Assembly: GCF_020531915.1 (NCBI RefSeq)
Contig: NZ_JAJAVG010000005.1
Span: forward strand, 1 to 64,000
DNA length: 64,000 nt
From: Methylovorus mays
GTDB lineage: Bacteria; Pseudomonadota; Gammaproteobacteria; Burkholderiales; Methylophilaceae
Reading direction: 5' to 3'
The notes under the pieces were generated by a model, which saw only the letters and a list, made by a program, of their open reading frames with translations, was not told the origin of the DNA and made no database searches. This document shows positions 9,045 to 17,976 of this stretch, piece by piece; the stretch's first letter is position 1; every line of letters begins with the position of its first letter. The position numbers and the translations under genes were made by a program.

Positions 9045-10028
9045 TCAAACAGGCTTGCCAACTGTTTTGGACTCCCACTGCCAGGCGTGCTGGATGATGG
9101 TTTCCAGATCCGCGTAAACCGGTTTCCATCCCAGTTCACTGCGCGCAAGTGAGGCATCCGCCACCAGTCTGGCCGGGTCACCTTCACGGCGTTCACCTTC
9201 CGCCACCTTGATCGGCTTGCCCGTCACTTTTTGCGCCGCGGCAATGACTTCCTGCACAGAGAAGCCTGCGCCATTGCCCAAGTTATAACGGCGGCTGATG
9301 TTGGTTTCCATCAATTTACGCAAAGCCAGCGAATGCGCGCTGCACAAGTCGACAATATGAATGTAATCGCGGATGCAGGTACCGTCTGGCGTATCGTAAT
9401 CGCGACCAAACACCGTAATGTTGTCGCGTCGTCCGGAGATCGCCTGCAACACCAGCGGGATCAGATGGGTCTCAGGCTCGTGCCGCTCACCGAGCTGGCC
9501 TTCAGGGTCTGCCCCCGCCGCATTGAAGTAGCGCAGGCAAACCGACTTGATGCCATAGGCGCGCTCATAATCGCCCAGCGCCTGCTCCACCATCAGCTTG
9601 GAACGGCCATAGGGATTCAGCGGGTTCTTGGCATGCGCTTCATCAATCGGCACATACTCCGGCTCACCGAAAACGGCCGCAGTGGACGAGAAAATAAAGT
9701 AATTCACCCCATGCTTCACCATGGCATCCAGCAGATTCATGGTATTGGTGAAGTTGTTGAGATAATACTTGTCCGGATGCCGCACCGACTCACCTACCTG
9801 GATATACGAGGCAAAATGCATCACGGCATCTGGCGCGTATTTCACAAACACGTCATCCAGTGCAGTCTTGTCGGCCAGGTCTGCCTGCACAAAGGTGCCG
9901 CCCACCACTGCATCGCGATAGCCAGACGACAGATTGTCAAACGTAATGACCTCATGCCCCTCGCCCAACAGCATCTTGACCATGTGCGAACCGATATACC
10001 CGGCCCCACCTACCACCAATACTTTCAT
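9045..10028 (-). CDS. galE: UDP-glucose 4-epimerase
   Basis: A 327-residue extended short-chain dehydrogenase. The N-terminus VLVVGGAGYIGSHM carries the GxxGxxG NAD-binding motif, the catalytic Ser-Tyr-Lys set is seen in FSSTAAVFG and PYGRSKLMVE, and LRYFNAAGADPEG and YDTPDGTCIRDYIHI match GalE. It interconverts UDP-glucose and UDP-galactose in the cytoplasm, providing galactose for the exopolysaccharide. A purine-rich ribosome-binding site (AAGGGAAGG) precedes the ATG. It sits between a glycosyltransferase and galU on the same strand. Confidence 0.96.
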   Translation of the reverse strand: MKVLVVGGAGYIGSHMVKMLLGEGHEVITFDNLSSGYRDAVVGGTFVQADLADKTALDDVFVKYAPDAVMHFASYIQVGESVRHPDKYYLNNFTNTMNLLDAMVKHGVNYFIFSSTAAVFGEPEYVPIDEAHAKNPLNPYGRSKLMVEQALGDYERAYGIKSVCLRYFNAAGADPEGQLGERHEPETHLIPLVLQAISGRRDNITVFGRDYDTPDGTCIRDYIHIVDLCSAHSLALRKLMETNISRRYNLGNGAGFSVQEVIAAAQKVTGKPIKVAEGERREGDPARLVADASLARSELGWKPVYADLETIIQHAWQWESKTVGKPV

Positions 10029-10092
10029 TGCCTTCCCTTCTTCATTTTTAGCTGTATAGCGCAGCGCTCTTTAGCGCTAATCGCAGTATTAT

Positions 10093-11103
10093 TCAATCCA
10101 AACGATAAGCCATTTTTAACGAATTCGTAATCACGGTATCGCCGAAATGCGCTTCCGTCATCGCTGGCTGGATCGCAATCTCAGGTCGAAACCGCACCGC
10201 TGCCTGAGCAACGCCTGCCACATCCTGACTGACGGCAACATAGCCTTCAGGCAAAGTCTCTGCAGCCCATGTCATGAATGGCGTTTCCATGGCGATTACA
10301 TGTTTTTTCAATGACATCGCAAAAAAGAAGGTACCACTCACCACGACATTCTCTTCTGCGTGGCAAATAATCACTGCCTGAGACTGCTCCACCACTAGCT
10401 TTGCCTCGTCATCCGAGAGCTCTCTGGCCGCGAAATAAATATTGTCCGACGCTTGCGCACGCAACTGTTGTACATAGGCTTCGTCCCCAACGATGCCCGC
10501 AATCAGCAGGTTCATATTGGCTGGCCATACCTTCATCAATTCATGCACATTCTTGTAGGGCATGATGCGGCCAAACACGATGAAATAGGGCTTACCCTGC
10601 AAAGGCGCTAGTTCGGGCACTTGCAATGATGGTGAGCTGCTCTTGAACTGATAAAGCGGATGGGGCACGTACTCATAGCGTCCAACATCCGCGCCCGAAT
10701 GCGAAATCACCACATCGGACAGTTTCTCCATCAGACGCATAAAGCGCAGAATCCTGGGAATATCCGACTTGGCGGCACCATGCGGATAGTAGTTATGCAC
10801 CACCATGACAATTTTTTTTGTCACCACTTTTAGCACCAGCAGCTTCACCAACAAGCCGCCCGCTCTGGCCAATGAAAATCGTTTGGTGGAGCGATCCAGG
10901 CATTCGGTTTCGAGCCAGTTGATCACGGAAAAATCATTGCGTTTGAATCCACGGGCAATCAGGGTTTTGAGCGCTTTATAAAAGCCCTCAAAAGGGACGA
11001 CCTCCGCGAAACTGGAATGAAGCTCGATCATCCGTTCCGTGTACTGATTACCCGTATGGAAATATGGATAGTAAGTGATGCGTGGCAATGTATGTTGTGT
11101 CAA
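10093..11103 (-). CDS. Glycosyltransferase, GT-B fold, exopolysaccharide locus
   Basis: A 336-residue predicted cytoplasmic glycosyltransferase. A Rossmann-like N-terminal half contains KIVMVVHNYYPHG; the C-terminal half has the sugar-nucleotide-binding features of GT4-like enzymes: PYFIVFGRIMPYKNVHELM near residue 190, MNLLIAGIVGDE, and a glutamate-rich AEENVVVSGTFFFAMS block. Donor and acceptor are unknown. The only start fitting the full domain is a TTG at 11103; the next in-frame ATG would remove about 24 residues. No clear Shine-Dalgarno is seen. Position between manC and galE suggests it adds a mannose- or galactose-derived sugar, but that is only inference. Confidence 0.75.
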   Translation of the reverse strand: MTQHTLPRITYYPYFHTGNQYTERMIELHSSFAEVVPFEGFYKALKTLIARGFKRNDFSVINWLETECLDRSTKRFSLARAGGLLVKLLVLKVVTKKIVMVVHNYYPHGAAKSDIPRILRFMRLMEKLSDVVISHSGADVGRYEYVPHPLYQFKSSSPSLQVPELAPLQGKPYFIVFGRIMPYKNVHELMKVWPANMNLLIAGIVGDEAYVQQLRAQASDNIYFAARELSDDEAKLVVEQSQAVIICHAEENVVVSGTFFFAMSLKKHVIAMETPFMTWAAETLPEGYVAVSQDVAGVAQAAVRFRPEIAIQPAMTEAHFGDTVITNSLKMAYRLD

Positions 11104-11143
11104 TTAATTAGCCCGTATTACGCTTTTTATTGTTCAAGCCACA

Positions 11144-12565
11144 TCAGCTGCGGCCGTATGTATCTTCAAAACGCACAATATCGTCTTCACCCAGATACCC
11201 ACCAGACTGCACCTCAATCAGATGCAAAGGCAGCTTGCCCGGGTTTTCAAGGCGATGTGTTGCGCCAATCGGGATATAGGTCGACTGGTTTTCACATAGC
11301 ATTTCAGCCTCACCATTTTTGGTGACGATGGCGGTGCCACTGACCACCACCCAGTGTTCTGCTCGATGGTGATGCATCTGCAATGAAAGCTTTTCGCCGG
11401 GCTTGACCATAATGCGCTTGACCTGAAAACGCTCAGCCGCGTCAATGCCTTCATACCAGCCCCAGGGGCGGTATACGCGGGAGTGATATTCGTGTTCCTT
11501 GCGGCCCTGTGCTTTGAGGTAATCAACGATTTTCTTCACGTCCTGCGCAGCATCCTTGTGTGCCACAAGCACGGCATCGCTGGTTTCCACGATAATCAGG
11601 TTTTCAACACCCAACGCGGCAACCATACGGCCTTCGCTACGCACCATGGAGTTCTTCACGCCATTGAGGTAGACATCGCCCACCGTGACATTGCCTGCCT
11701 CATCCTTGTCCAGTACATCGGCGAGCGCAGTCCAGGAGCCTACGTCACTCCAGCCAATATCCACAGGCACCACTGCTGCGTTGCGCGTATGCTCCATCAC
11801 CGCGTAATCGACCGACTGCGATGGGCATTCCTTGAAGCTATCCTCATGCAGACGCACAAAGTCGAGGTCTGTGTAGCTTTGTTCCAGCGCATCCTTGGCC
11901 TTGCTGGCAATGTCAGGAGCATACTGGGCAAGCTCCTCCATGTATTGCTTGGGGCTGAACAGGAACATGCCACTGTTCCAGTAGTAATCCCCAGAAGCGA
12001 GATATTGTTTGGCTGTATCAAGATCGGGCTTTTCAACAAACCGGGATAATTCATAACTGCCAGGACAATTGGCCAGCGCTGCACCGCCATTGATATAGCC
12101 GTAGCCGGTTTCTGGTACGGTAGGCTTGATACCAAAGGTCACCAGACGGCCACTTTTTGCCGCTTGTGCTGCGACGGCAATGGCGGCCGAGAAGGCTACC
12201 TTGTTTTGGATGACATGGTCGGCAGGTAATACCAGCATGAGCACATCATCCGCACTCTCCTTGAGCAAGCAGCTTGCTGCGACGGCAATGGCAGGCGCGG
12301 TATTACGACCAATGGGTTCAAGCACGATGGCCTTAGGCTTGCTGCCTATTTCCAGTAATTGCTCTGCTACCAGAAAACGATGGTCATTGCCGCACACCAC
12401 GATAGGTGACTCCATGGCATCCACTCCGCCGAGGCGCAGCAAGGTCTCTTGCAACATGGAGTGCCCGGAAGTCAGGGGTAACAATTGCTTGGGCAAGGCC
12501 TGCCTTGATAATGGCCACAAGCGTGTCCCCGACCCACCCGACAAAATCACTGGCACTATTTTCAT
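11144..12565 (-). CDS. manC: Mannose-1-phosphate guanylyltransferase / mannose-6-phosphate isomerase
   Basis: A 473-residue bifunctional enzyme of the ManC/AlgA type. The N-terminal nucleotidyltransferase begins VPVILSGGSGTRLWPLSR with the pyrophosphorylase signature and has VEKPDLDTAKQYL; the C-terminal cupin holds the type II phosphomannose isomerase motif around QMHHHRAEHWVVVSGTA (metal-binding histidines and glutamate). It produces GDP-mannose, implying mannose or a derivative in the polymer. A strong GGGGGAA ribosome-binding site precedes the ATG. It belongs to the minus-strand eps arm, between the WecG/TagA transferase and a glycosyltransferase. Confidence 0.95.
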   Translation of the reverse strand: MKIVPVILSGGSGTRLWPLSRQALPKQLLPLTSGHSMLQETLLRLGGVDAMESPIVVCGNDHRFLVAEQLLEIGSKPKAIVLEPIGRNTAPAIAVAASCLLKESADDVLMLVLPADHVIQNKVAFSAAIAVAAQAAKSGRLVTFGIKPTVPETGYGYINGGAALANCPGSYELSRFVEKPDLDTAKQYLASGDYYWNSGMFLFSPKQYMEELAQYAPDIASKAKDALEQSYTDLDFVRLHEDSFKECPSQSVDYAVMEHTRNAAVVPVDIGWSDVGSWTALADVLDKDEAGNVTVGDVYLNGVKNSMVRSEGRMVAALGVENLIIVETSDAVLVAHKDAAQDVKKIVDYLKAQGRKEHEYHSRVYRPWGWYEGIDAAERFQVKRIMVKPGEKLSLQMHHHRAEHWVVVSGTAIVTKNGEAEMLCENQSTYIPIGATHRLENPGKLPLHLIEVQSGGYLGEDDIVRFEDTYGRS

Positions 12566-12631
12566 TTACATTCCCCCAAATCAATTTTCGACATTATTCA
12601 ATCGCTCCAGCCCCATGTTAGCAGGGCTTGC

Positions 12632-13429
12632 TCAATCCTTTTTCAACCATTCTTTCAAGAATAGTCGTGGAAACACCACGGCATCATTCAGATACCGGGA
12701 TACCAGTCTTTTCGGCTCAGAGGCCATGCGGTGCAGCCACTCCACCCCGCATCGGCGCATCCACATTGGAGCACGTGGTTTCTCACCGGCCAAAAAATCT
12801 ATCGTCGCCCCTACGCATAAAGCCACCTTCACTTTCAACGCGGACTGGTATTTGGCAACCCATAGCTCCTGCTTTGGTGCTCCCAGACCGATCACCAGCA
12901 AATCAGCTTCCGTTTGATTGATCTGGGTGCAAATCTTTTGGCATTCCTCAGGGCTTTTTTCGAAACCCATGGGCGGGCTATACAAGCCCACCACGCTGAC
13001 ATTGGGCCACTGTGCATGAATATGCTTGGCAGCCCGCTCGGCCACGCCAGCCCCTGCGCCAAGCAAGTACACCCGCAAAATCTGGTCTTTACGAGTTTGA
13101 ACATGGGAAAACACGGCTGGTACCAGATCGCTACCCGGCACAGTTCCCGGCAGTGGCTTCCCCAGAAGCCTTGAAGCCAGCACCACTGGCTTGCCATCGG
13201 CAACCACCAGCGAAGCCTGGTCATATGCGGCTTTGAAAGAGGTGTTTTCACTTAGCTTGACCACATGGTCAACATTGGGTGTCACCACATACCGGCAATC
13301 GCGCGCATCGGCGTCAAGCCAGGTGAATATGCGAGCCACGCTGCCAGCCATATCCAGCACGTCAATCTTGATATTAAAAAGCTGGATATGTTTCATCGGT
13401 TCATCTTGATCATTAAGGCGAGTTTGCAT
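12632..13429 (-). CDS. WecG/TagA/CpsF family glycosyltransferase
   Basis: A 265-residue GT26-family protein. Family motifs are VTPNVDHVVKLSE near residue 50, VADGKPVV near 75, the YLLGAGAGVAERAA block, LLVIGLGAPKQELWV and VGATIDFLAGEKPRAP. These enzymes transfer an N-acetylmannosamine-type sugar, or a related one, onto a lipid-linked acceptor at the cytoplasmic membrane face. A conserved C-terminal segment (GVEWLHRMASEPKRL) probably mediates membrane association. Two ATG starts are possible (13429 and 13396); neither has a strong ribosome-binding site. It is separated from the next upstream gene by about 230 bases containing two hairpins. Confidence 0.88.
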   Translation of the reverse strand: MQTRLNDQDEPMKHIQLFNIKIDVLDMAGSVARIFTWLDADARDCRYVVTPNVDHVVKLSENTSFKAAYDQASLVVADGKPVVLASRLLGKPLPGTVPGSDLVPAVFSHVQTRKDQILRVYLLGAGAGVAERAAKHIHAQWPNVSVVGLYSPPMGFEKSPEECQKICTQINQTEADLLVIGLGAPKQELWVAKYQSALKVKVALCVGATIDFLAGEKPRAPMWMRRCGVEWLHRMASEPKRLVSRYLNDAVVFPRLFLKEWLKKD

Positions 13430-13507
13430 GTGTTGTCGGTTATCAGTTAAGCAAATAGCAGGCCCGAATTATCAAACAAGCCTGAAATTAAATACGGTTT
13501 ATAAACA

Positions 13508-13526
13508 GTGGCCTTAAATCGGCCAC
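13508..13526 (-). terminator. Possible weak terminator or attenuator hairpin
   Basis: GTGGCC and GGCCAC at 13508-13526 form a 6-bp stem with a 7-base loop; on the minus strand it is followed by TGTTTAT, a poor U-tract. A second stem, TGTCTC/GAGACA, lies at 13623-13640 directly after the GT2 stop. This 233-base spacer (13430-13662) has no convincing gene, so it may be where transcription is reduced before the WecG-manC-galE-galU segment. Confidence 0.3.
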
Positions 13527-13662
13527 AGGAGCCACATCTCAGCGATTGTCTCAAAATGACGACGGATATAAAGGGGCAAAAAAAATAATGTTTGCAATCA
13601 AGTAACCCAGTGAAACGCCGCATGTCTCCAATCAGAGACAATGGTTTAATAAACACCTTGTC

Positions 13663-14844
13663 TTAATCGCGCTGCGAGCGTACCCACTCCACTTGGCGCT
13701 TGACCAGAAATTTCAGATACAAGGGAATTTTCTTGAGCGCGTAAAAAGGGGCATACGCCAACATCCACAGAGGAATGGCATGCCGCCCAAATTTAGTCCA
13801 CGCAGCCATCACGGCGAAGATCAAAAGCATCAGCATAGCGCCACCCAACACCAATGAACCAGAATAGCCGAATAAGGCGATGACCGCTGATATCACGGTG
13901 TATGCACCCAAAAACATGACGAGGAGTGCCAAGGGAGGAATACAGATATCCAAAGCCATTGCGACAAGCGCCGTATTGCGGGTGCGCAAACCTTTTAGTA
14001 CGAGAGGTAATCCTGTATTGAAAATCATGCTGATATGGCCATGTTCCCATCGTGTGCGCTGGGAATCCGCTCCGGCCTCATTCGCGGCAAATGCACTTTT
14101 GACGAGCGCCTCATGGCAAAAAACAGGTGCATGCCCCGCATTGGCCGCATCCAGGCCCAGCTTCATGTCTTCTACCAAATGACCATTGGCGAGGTCGGCT
14201 TTTGCGATAAACGCCCATGGAAACGCCATGCCTGTGCCCATTAGTTGACATGGGCCTTGCATCACTCGCAAGCCCAGCGGACGAACCTGGTTTTTAACGA
14301 CCCAGGCAAACTCGGCCAAGCGAGTCTTGAGGGCACTGGCATCCGGCGAAACCATCAAGTAAAGGGCCTGCACGGGCCGCTGACGCATCATGGACGATTG
14401 TGCGAGCGTGGGGATTGCGTTGGGCCCCACCCAGCAATCAGCATCCACGATCATGACGATCTCTGGCGGCTGCAGGGTGTTTTTGAGGTATTGCATGCCA
14501 TAGTCAAGGGCAAATCCCTTGCCTCGCTTCAGATCATCATGGCGTTCAATGACAGTGACACCATACTGGCGAGCAACTTCCGCCGTGTCATCGGTACAAT
14601 TGTCGGCAATCACGATAATGCTCTGGGGCAAGTCAATTTGGGCCAGCAGGGATTTGAGCGTGACGCCAATGCCATTGGCTTCGTTATGGGCAGGCACCAG
14701 TATCGCCAGTGAGGGAGTGGTGGCAGGCAGAATGGACATTTCTTTCGAATGAAAGAACGCCATGGCAATTTGCAGGCAGAAATAGCTGGTCGGAACAAAC
14801 AGGATGACGCCGACGATGAACCATAAGAGATCAATGTATTGCAT
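13663..14844 (-). CDS. Membrane-bound GT2 glycosyltransferase
   Basis: A 393-residue processive-type GT2 enzyme. An N-terminal membrane helix (LLWFIVGVILFVPTSYFCL) is followed by a GT-A domain with ILVPAHNEANGIG, VIADNCTDDTA, the metal/nucleotide-binding MIVDADCW, a VEDMKL acidic motif, and QRTRWEHGH, the QxxRW motif typical of cellulose-synthase-like enzymes. Three or more C-terminal membrane segments follow (around residues 295-350). It would transfer sugars onto an undecaprenyl-linked acceptor at the inner membrane. The sugar is unknown. It lies directly downstream of the GtrA gene in the minus-strand eps arm. Confidence 0.87.
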   Translation of the reverse strand: MQYIDLLWFIVGVILFVPTSYFCLQIAMAFFHSKEMSILPATTPSLAILVPAHNEANGIGVTLKSLLAQIDLPQSIIVIADNCTDDTAEVARQYGVTVIERHDDLKRGKGFALDYGMQYLKNTLQPPEIVMIVDADCWVGPNAIPTLAQSSMMRQRPVQALYLMVSPDASALKTRLAEFAWVVKNQVRPLGLRVMQGPCQLMGTGMAFPWAFIAKADLANGHLVEDMKLGLDAANAGHAPVFCHEALVKSAFAANEAGADSQRTRWEHGHISMIFNTGLPLVLKGLRTRNTALVAMALDICIPPLALLVMFLGAYTVISAVIALFGYSGSLVLGGAMLMLLIFAVMAAWTKFGRHAIPLWMLAYAPFYALKKIPLYLKFLVKRQVEWVRSQRD

Positions 14845-14912
14845 GAATCAGTATCACCTCAGTTAACCTCGGTCAAAAAACAAGTAACGGCCTAGCCTGC
14901 ATTCGCTCCGCA

Positions 14913-15338
14913 TTAATGCTTGAAAATGTATCGGCTGGCCAAGAGATAATTAAGCAGCAGTCCGGCGCAGCTTCCTAAAAACACCGCAATCAAAGGATAC
15001 GTTGCGGCGATGGCAATATGGTGAAACGCCCACAATGACACCACCGCATTCATCACGGCACCAGGCAGCTGGGAAAGCATGAAGGCGCCACACTCGAACA
15101 TGAAGTTTCGGCCTGGCTTGCCCGCCTTGAATGTAAATATCCGATTCAATAACCATGAGCAGACCATCGCCAAAAAGACGCTGGCAATTCTGGCGGCATT
15201 CGGTTTGAGACCGAACCGCATGAATGCAGTAAACATCAAGGTATCAAGTCCCAGCACCAGGCAACCGACCAAAGCAAACTTCCCAAGTTTTACCAGATGC
15301 GGCAGCATGTCTCGGCGCGAGTTATTCACCTTGCTCAA
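14913..15338 (-). CDS. GtrA family membrane protein
   Basis: A 141-residue protein with four predicted membrane helices (FALVGCLVLGLDTLMFTAF, IASVFLAMVCSWLLNRIF, a segment after LSQLPGAVMNAV, and LIAVFLGSCAGLLLNYLLA). The LGLDTLMFTAF and LLNRIFTF blocks are typical of GtrA/DPMS-type proteins, which help translocate undecaprenyl-phosphate-linked sugars. The frame starts with a TTG whose bases overlap the TGA of the upstream GT4 gene (TTGA), implying translational coupling; an internal ATG at residue 11 is an alternative. In this locus it may serve transfer of a polyprenyl-phosphate sugar for polymer decoration. Confidence 0.82.
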   Translation of the reverse strand: MSKVNNSRRDMLPHLVKLGKFALVGCLVLGLDTLMFTAFMRFGLKPNAARIASVFLAMVCSWLLNRIFTFKAGKPGRNFMFECGAFMLSQLPGAVMNAVVSLWAFHHIAIAATYPLIAVFLGSCAGLLLNYLLASRYIFKH

Positions 15339-16552
15339 CGCGTCTGGTGGGAAGGCAGCGACTTAAAAAGTGCTATCAGTTTCTGAGCCTCGGTATCTAC
15401 CGCATGTCTTGCAATAACACGCTCATAGCCGCGCACCCCCATCGCTGACAACTCAGCAACTGGCGTTTCCATAAAGCCTTGTATTGCACCTGCCAGGGCT
15501 TCCACATCCCCAGCCGGGAATAACCATCCCGTTATACCATCCACCACCAGCTCAGGAATACCGGCAACATAGGTTGTTAATACGGGGCGCTTGAGTGCCA
15601 TCGCCTCCATAATGACCACCGGCAGCCCTTCTGCAAAACTTGGCAATATCATTGCACTGGAATGTTGCATGTACTCGCGCACCTGCGCACTCGTAATCCA
15701 CCCGGTGATGCTGATTTGCGATTCAAGCCTGTGCTTGCGTATCTGGGCTTCAATTTCAGCACGCATCTCACCATCACCAGCCAAGACCAGCTCCACTTTA
15801 TGCTGGCGGGCAGCCAACAACGCGATTGCTTCCACCAGAAGCATTTGCCCTTTTTGCTCGCACAACCGCCCAACGCAAACCAAACGATGCACCTCTGGAA
15901 TAGGCACAGGACTGACATTGTAAAAATCTGCCTCCAGACCACAATGCACTTCATGAATTTTTGACCAGTCACTGAAATCTACCCAGCGAAACAACTGACT
16001 CTTGGTAAAAGCACTGATCGCGATAACAAAGCTGGCGTGACGCACCTTTTCCTTGAGGTGGATCAGCTTGTTTTTATCGAACTCCTCCGGGCCATGTACC
16101 GTAAAACTGTAACTCGGACCACCGAGCAGTTTGCAATACATCAACACCTCGGTTGAGTTAGTGCCAAAATGCGCATGCACATGATCAATCTTTTCTCGCG
16201 TGTACCAGTCGCGCAATATGCAGGCGTGAGAAAAATAAATCAGGCTATAAAAAAAAGCCTTTTCAGCGCGGAAACCCAACTTGATTGCGCACAAAGCCGT
16301 TTTAACAAACAGTGCAGGCTGCTGCACAAAAATGCGGAATATGGTGCTGATACGAGCAAACCCGCCCACCTGCATGATGTAGCGCGTTAACTGCCTCTCC
16401 CGCATATCGCCTGGATCGACAACCGGGCTCAGCCAGCCACGTATGGCGGTTCTGAAGACCTTGCAGCCGTTTCGTTCAAGTGCGTTAATTTCCCGACGAA
16501 TGAAACTAGTGCTGACCAGAGGGTGCTGATTTACAAAATACGCAATGTTCAA
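15335..16552 (-). CDS. GT4 family glycosyltransferase
   Basis: A 405-residue retaining glycosyltransferase of GT-B fold. The N-terminus IAYFVNQHPLVSTSFIRREI is typical of GT4 exopolysaccharide enzymes (quoted in full at its limit), HVHAHFGTNSTEV lies near residue 125, RLVCVGRLCEQKGQMLLVEA near 225, and the nucleotide-sugar motif SSAMILPSFAEGLPVVIMEAMA (partly quoted) near 300 includes the conserved EGLPVVIMEA glutamates. Start is a TTG overlapping the preceding gene's TGA, so it is coupled to the polymerase-like gene. Donor and acceptor cannot be inferred. Confidence 0.87.
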   Translation of the reverse strand: MNIAYFVNQHPLVSTSFIRREINALERNGCKVFRTAIRGWLSPVVDPGDMRERQLTRYIMQVGGFARISTIFRIFVQQPALFVKTALCAIKLGFRAEKAFFYSLIYFSHACILRDWYTREKIDHVHAHFGTNSTEVLMYCKLLGGPSYSFTVHGPEEFDKNKLIHLKEKVRHASFVIAISAFTKSQLFRWVDFSDWSKIHEVHCGLEADFYNVSPVPIPEVHRLVCVGRLCEQKGQMLLVEAIALLAARQHKVELVLAGDGEMRAEIEAQIRKHRLESQISITGWITSAQVREYMQHSSAMILPSFAEGLPVVIMEAMALKRPVLTTYVAGIPELVVDGITGWLFPAGDVEALAGAIQGFMETPVAELSAMGVRGYERVIARHAVDTEAQKLIALFKSLPSHQTR

Positions 16553-17964
16553 ATTTTATCTACCATTCTGGAATTCGATGTTTCATCAGTACCATCAAGC
16601 GCTGGAGAATCTGAGGGCGACTTCATACGGCTCAGCCATCCAATAACGGCTCCCATAAAGAACCAGAAGTACCAATTGTAGTTCAAGTAATACATCATGT
16701 TATCGGAGTAGCTGAACATCAAATATTCGAATATGAGGCTGAGCGATATAAACACCAGCAGCTTGTTACGGGAAGAAAACTTGAAAATGACGAATCCGGT
16801 TTTCAGATAAAGCCATACATAAGCGAAAAGACCGACAATCCCCATTTCAAAAAATACCTGGTAATAAATATTATGGGATGCGGCACCCGTAGGACCAGCC
16901 AAGGGGAAAAAGTCGATGGAGTAATGTTTGAAGCTTTCAGCACCATAGCCGAATATATATTTTGCCGGTTGCATCCAGTTCATTGCGCATTCCCAGAGGT
17001 ACTTCCGCCAGGCATAGGAATTAAGTTTAGCGTAGCCCACCATCTCGTTGCCCGAAGACAGGTCACTTAACCGATCCCTGACCTCTGGAATCATGATGGC
17101 CACGATCGGCATGGCCACGACAAGAATCAGATAACGTCGCTCGTATATCAACGCATATACCGTAAAGAATGCTGCAAAACCAAGCCAGGCGCTTCGCGTT
17201 TGGGTGAGCACCAGCATCAGGCACAATAGCGCCAGGTAAATGGGTAGCCATTTCTTCAAGCTGCTTCCCAAAAAGTCGCTGTTAGATTTCCAGGCATAAA
17301 ACCCAATGGAAATGACCAATACCAGGTAAAAAGCAAACACATTTGGATGATTAAAAGTACTATTGATTCGACTGCCAAAATGGTGCATCGAATGCACAGC
17401 CAGCATTACAAACCCATATAGCAAAGGAATAACACTGGACAACAAGATAATCTTCAACCATTTGAAGAAGTCCTTTTCGGTTTTCACCAAATGCATGCCC
17501 AGCATTAAAACTGCGGCTGTAGAAATCAGGGTCAAATATAATTTAATGGCCGGCATGCGCTCTGGTGAGAGCACAATCGCAATCACATACGCCGCTAAAA
17601 ATGGCAACCATGTCGAAAAAAGAATTTTTCGGATATGTTTATCTGCTTGTAAATACGCCAGAAACCCAATCAGTATAATCAGCGCATTTAACGCTCCCCC
17701 CAAGCCGATACCGGCAAACTTGGTCGTATCCAGCACCTGATCAATGGAAGCGCGAACGACTAATACCAGCAGAAAAAGAACATATCGGTCAGCAATAAAA
17801 ATCAGCCCCAGTACAATTAACGCAGGTACGGCGAGCAACATGCCATAACGATGGCCTGCAAAATCCACAAGACCTACAGAGACCAACCCAGAAAAGATGG
17901 CGATAAACGCATAGATCACTGCGGCAATAATCGGGGTGAGACTTTTATTCATGGCGTGATTCAC
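16549..17964 (-). CDS. O-antigen ligase / Wzy-like polymerase membrane protein
   Basis: A 471-residue polytopic inner-membrane protein with about ten to twelve hydrophobic segments and the Wzy_C-type block: NHPNVFAFYLVLV near residue 215, then LVLTQTRSAWLGFAAFF near 260 with the conserved arginine, followed by a large periplasmic loop (about 300-370) containing YGAESFKHYS and GAASHNIYYQVFFEMGIVG. It is probably the repeat-unit polymerase of the Wzx/Wzy-type pathway, or a ligase; sequence alone does not separate these. The called start is GTG at 17964, with an ATG four codons later. It belongs to the glycosyltransferase operon of the eps locus. Confidence 0.82.
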   Translation of the reverse strand: MNHAMNKSLTPIIAAVIYAFIAIFSGLVSVGLVDFAGHRYGMLLAVPALIVLGLIFIADRYVLFLLVLVVRASIDQVLDTTKFAGIGLGGALNALIILIGFLAYLQADKHIRKILFSTWLPFLAAYVIAIVLSPERMPAIKLYLTLISTAAVLMLGMHLVKTEKDFFKWLKIILLSSVIPLLYGFVMLAVHSMHHFGSRINSTFNHPNVFAFYLVLVISIGFYAWKSNSDFLGSSLKKWLPIYLALLCLMLVLTQTRSAWLGFAAFFTVYALIYERRYLILVVAMPIVAIMIPEVRDRLSDLSSGNEMVGYAKLNSYAWRKYLWECAMNWMQPAKYIFGYGAESFKHYSIDFFPLAGPTGAASHNIYYQVFFEMGIVGLFAYVWLYLKTGFVIFKFSSRNKLLVFISLSLIFEYLMFSYSDNMMYYLNYNWYFWFFMGAVIGWLSRMKSPSDSPALDGTDETSNSRMVDKI

Positions 17965-17976
17965 TATTCTGCATAA

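Noticed and set aside
12126-12917. 263-codon plus-strand frame across the manC and WecG/TagA genes
   Set aside because: It spans the junction of two clearly real minus-strand genes and has low-complexity, non-protein-like sequence.
13447-13656. 69-codon minus-strand frame in the 13430-13662 spacer
   Set aside because: No ribosome-binding site or recognisable motif, and it overlaps two hairpins; more likely a noncoding spacer.
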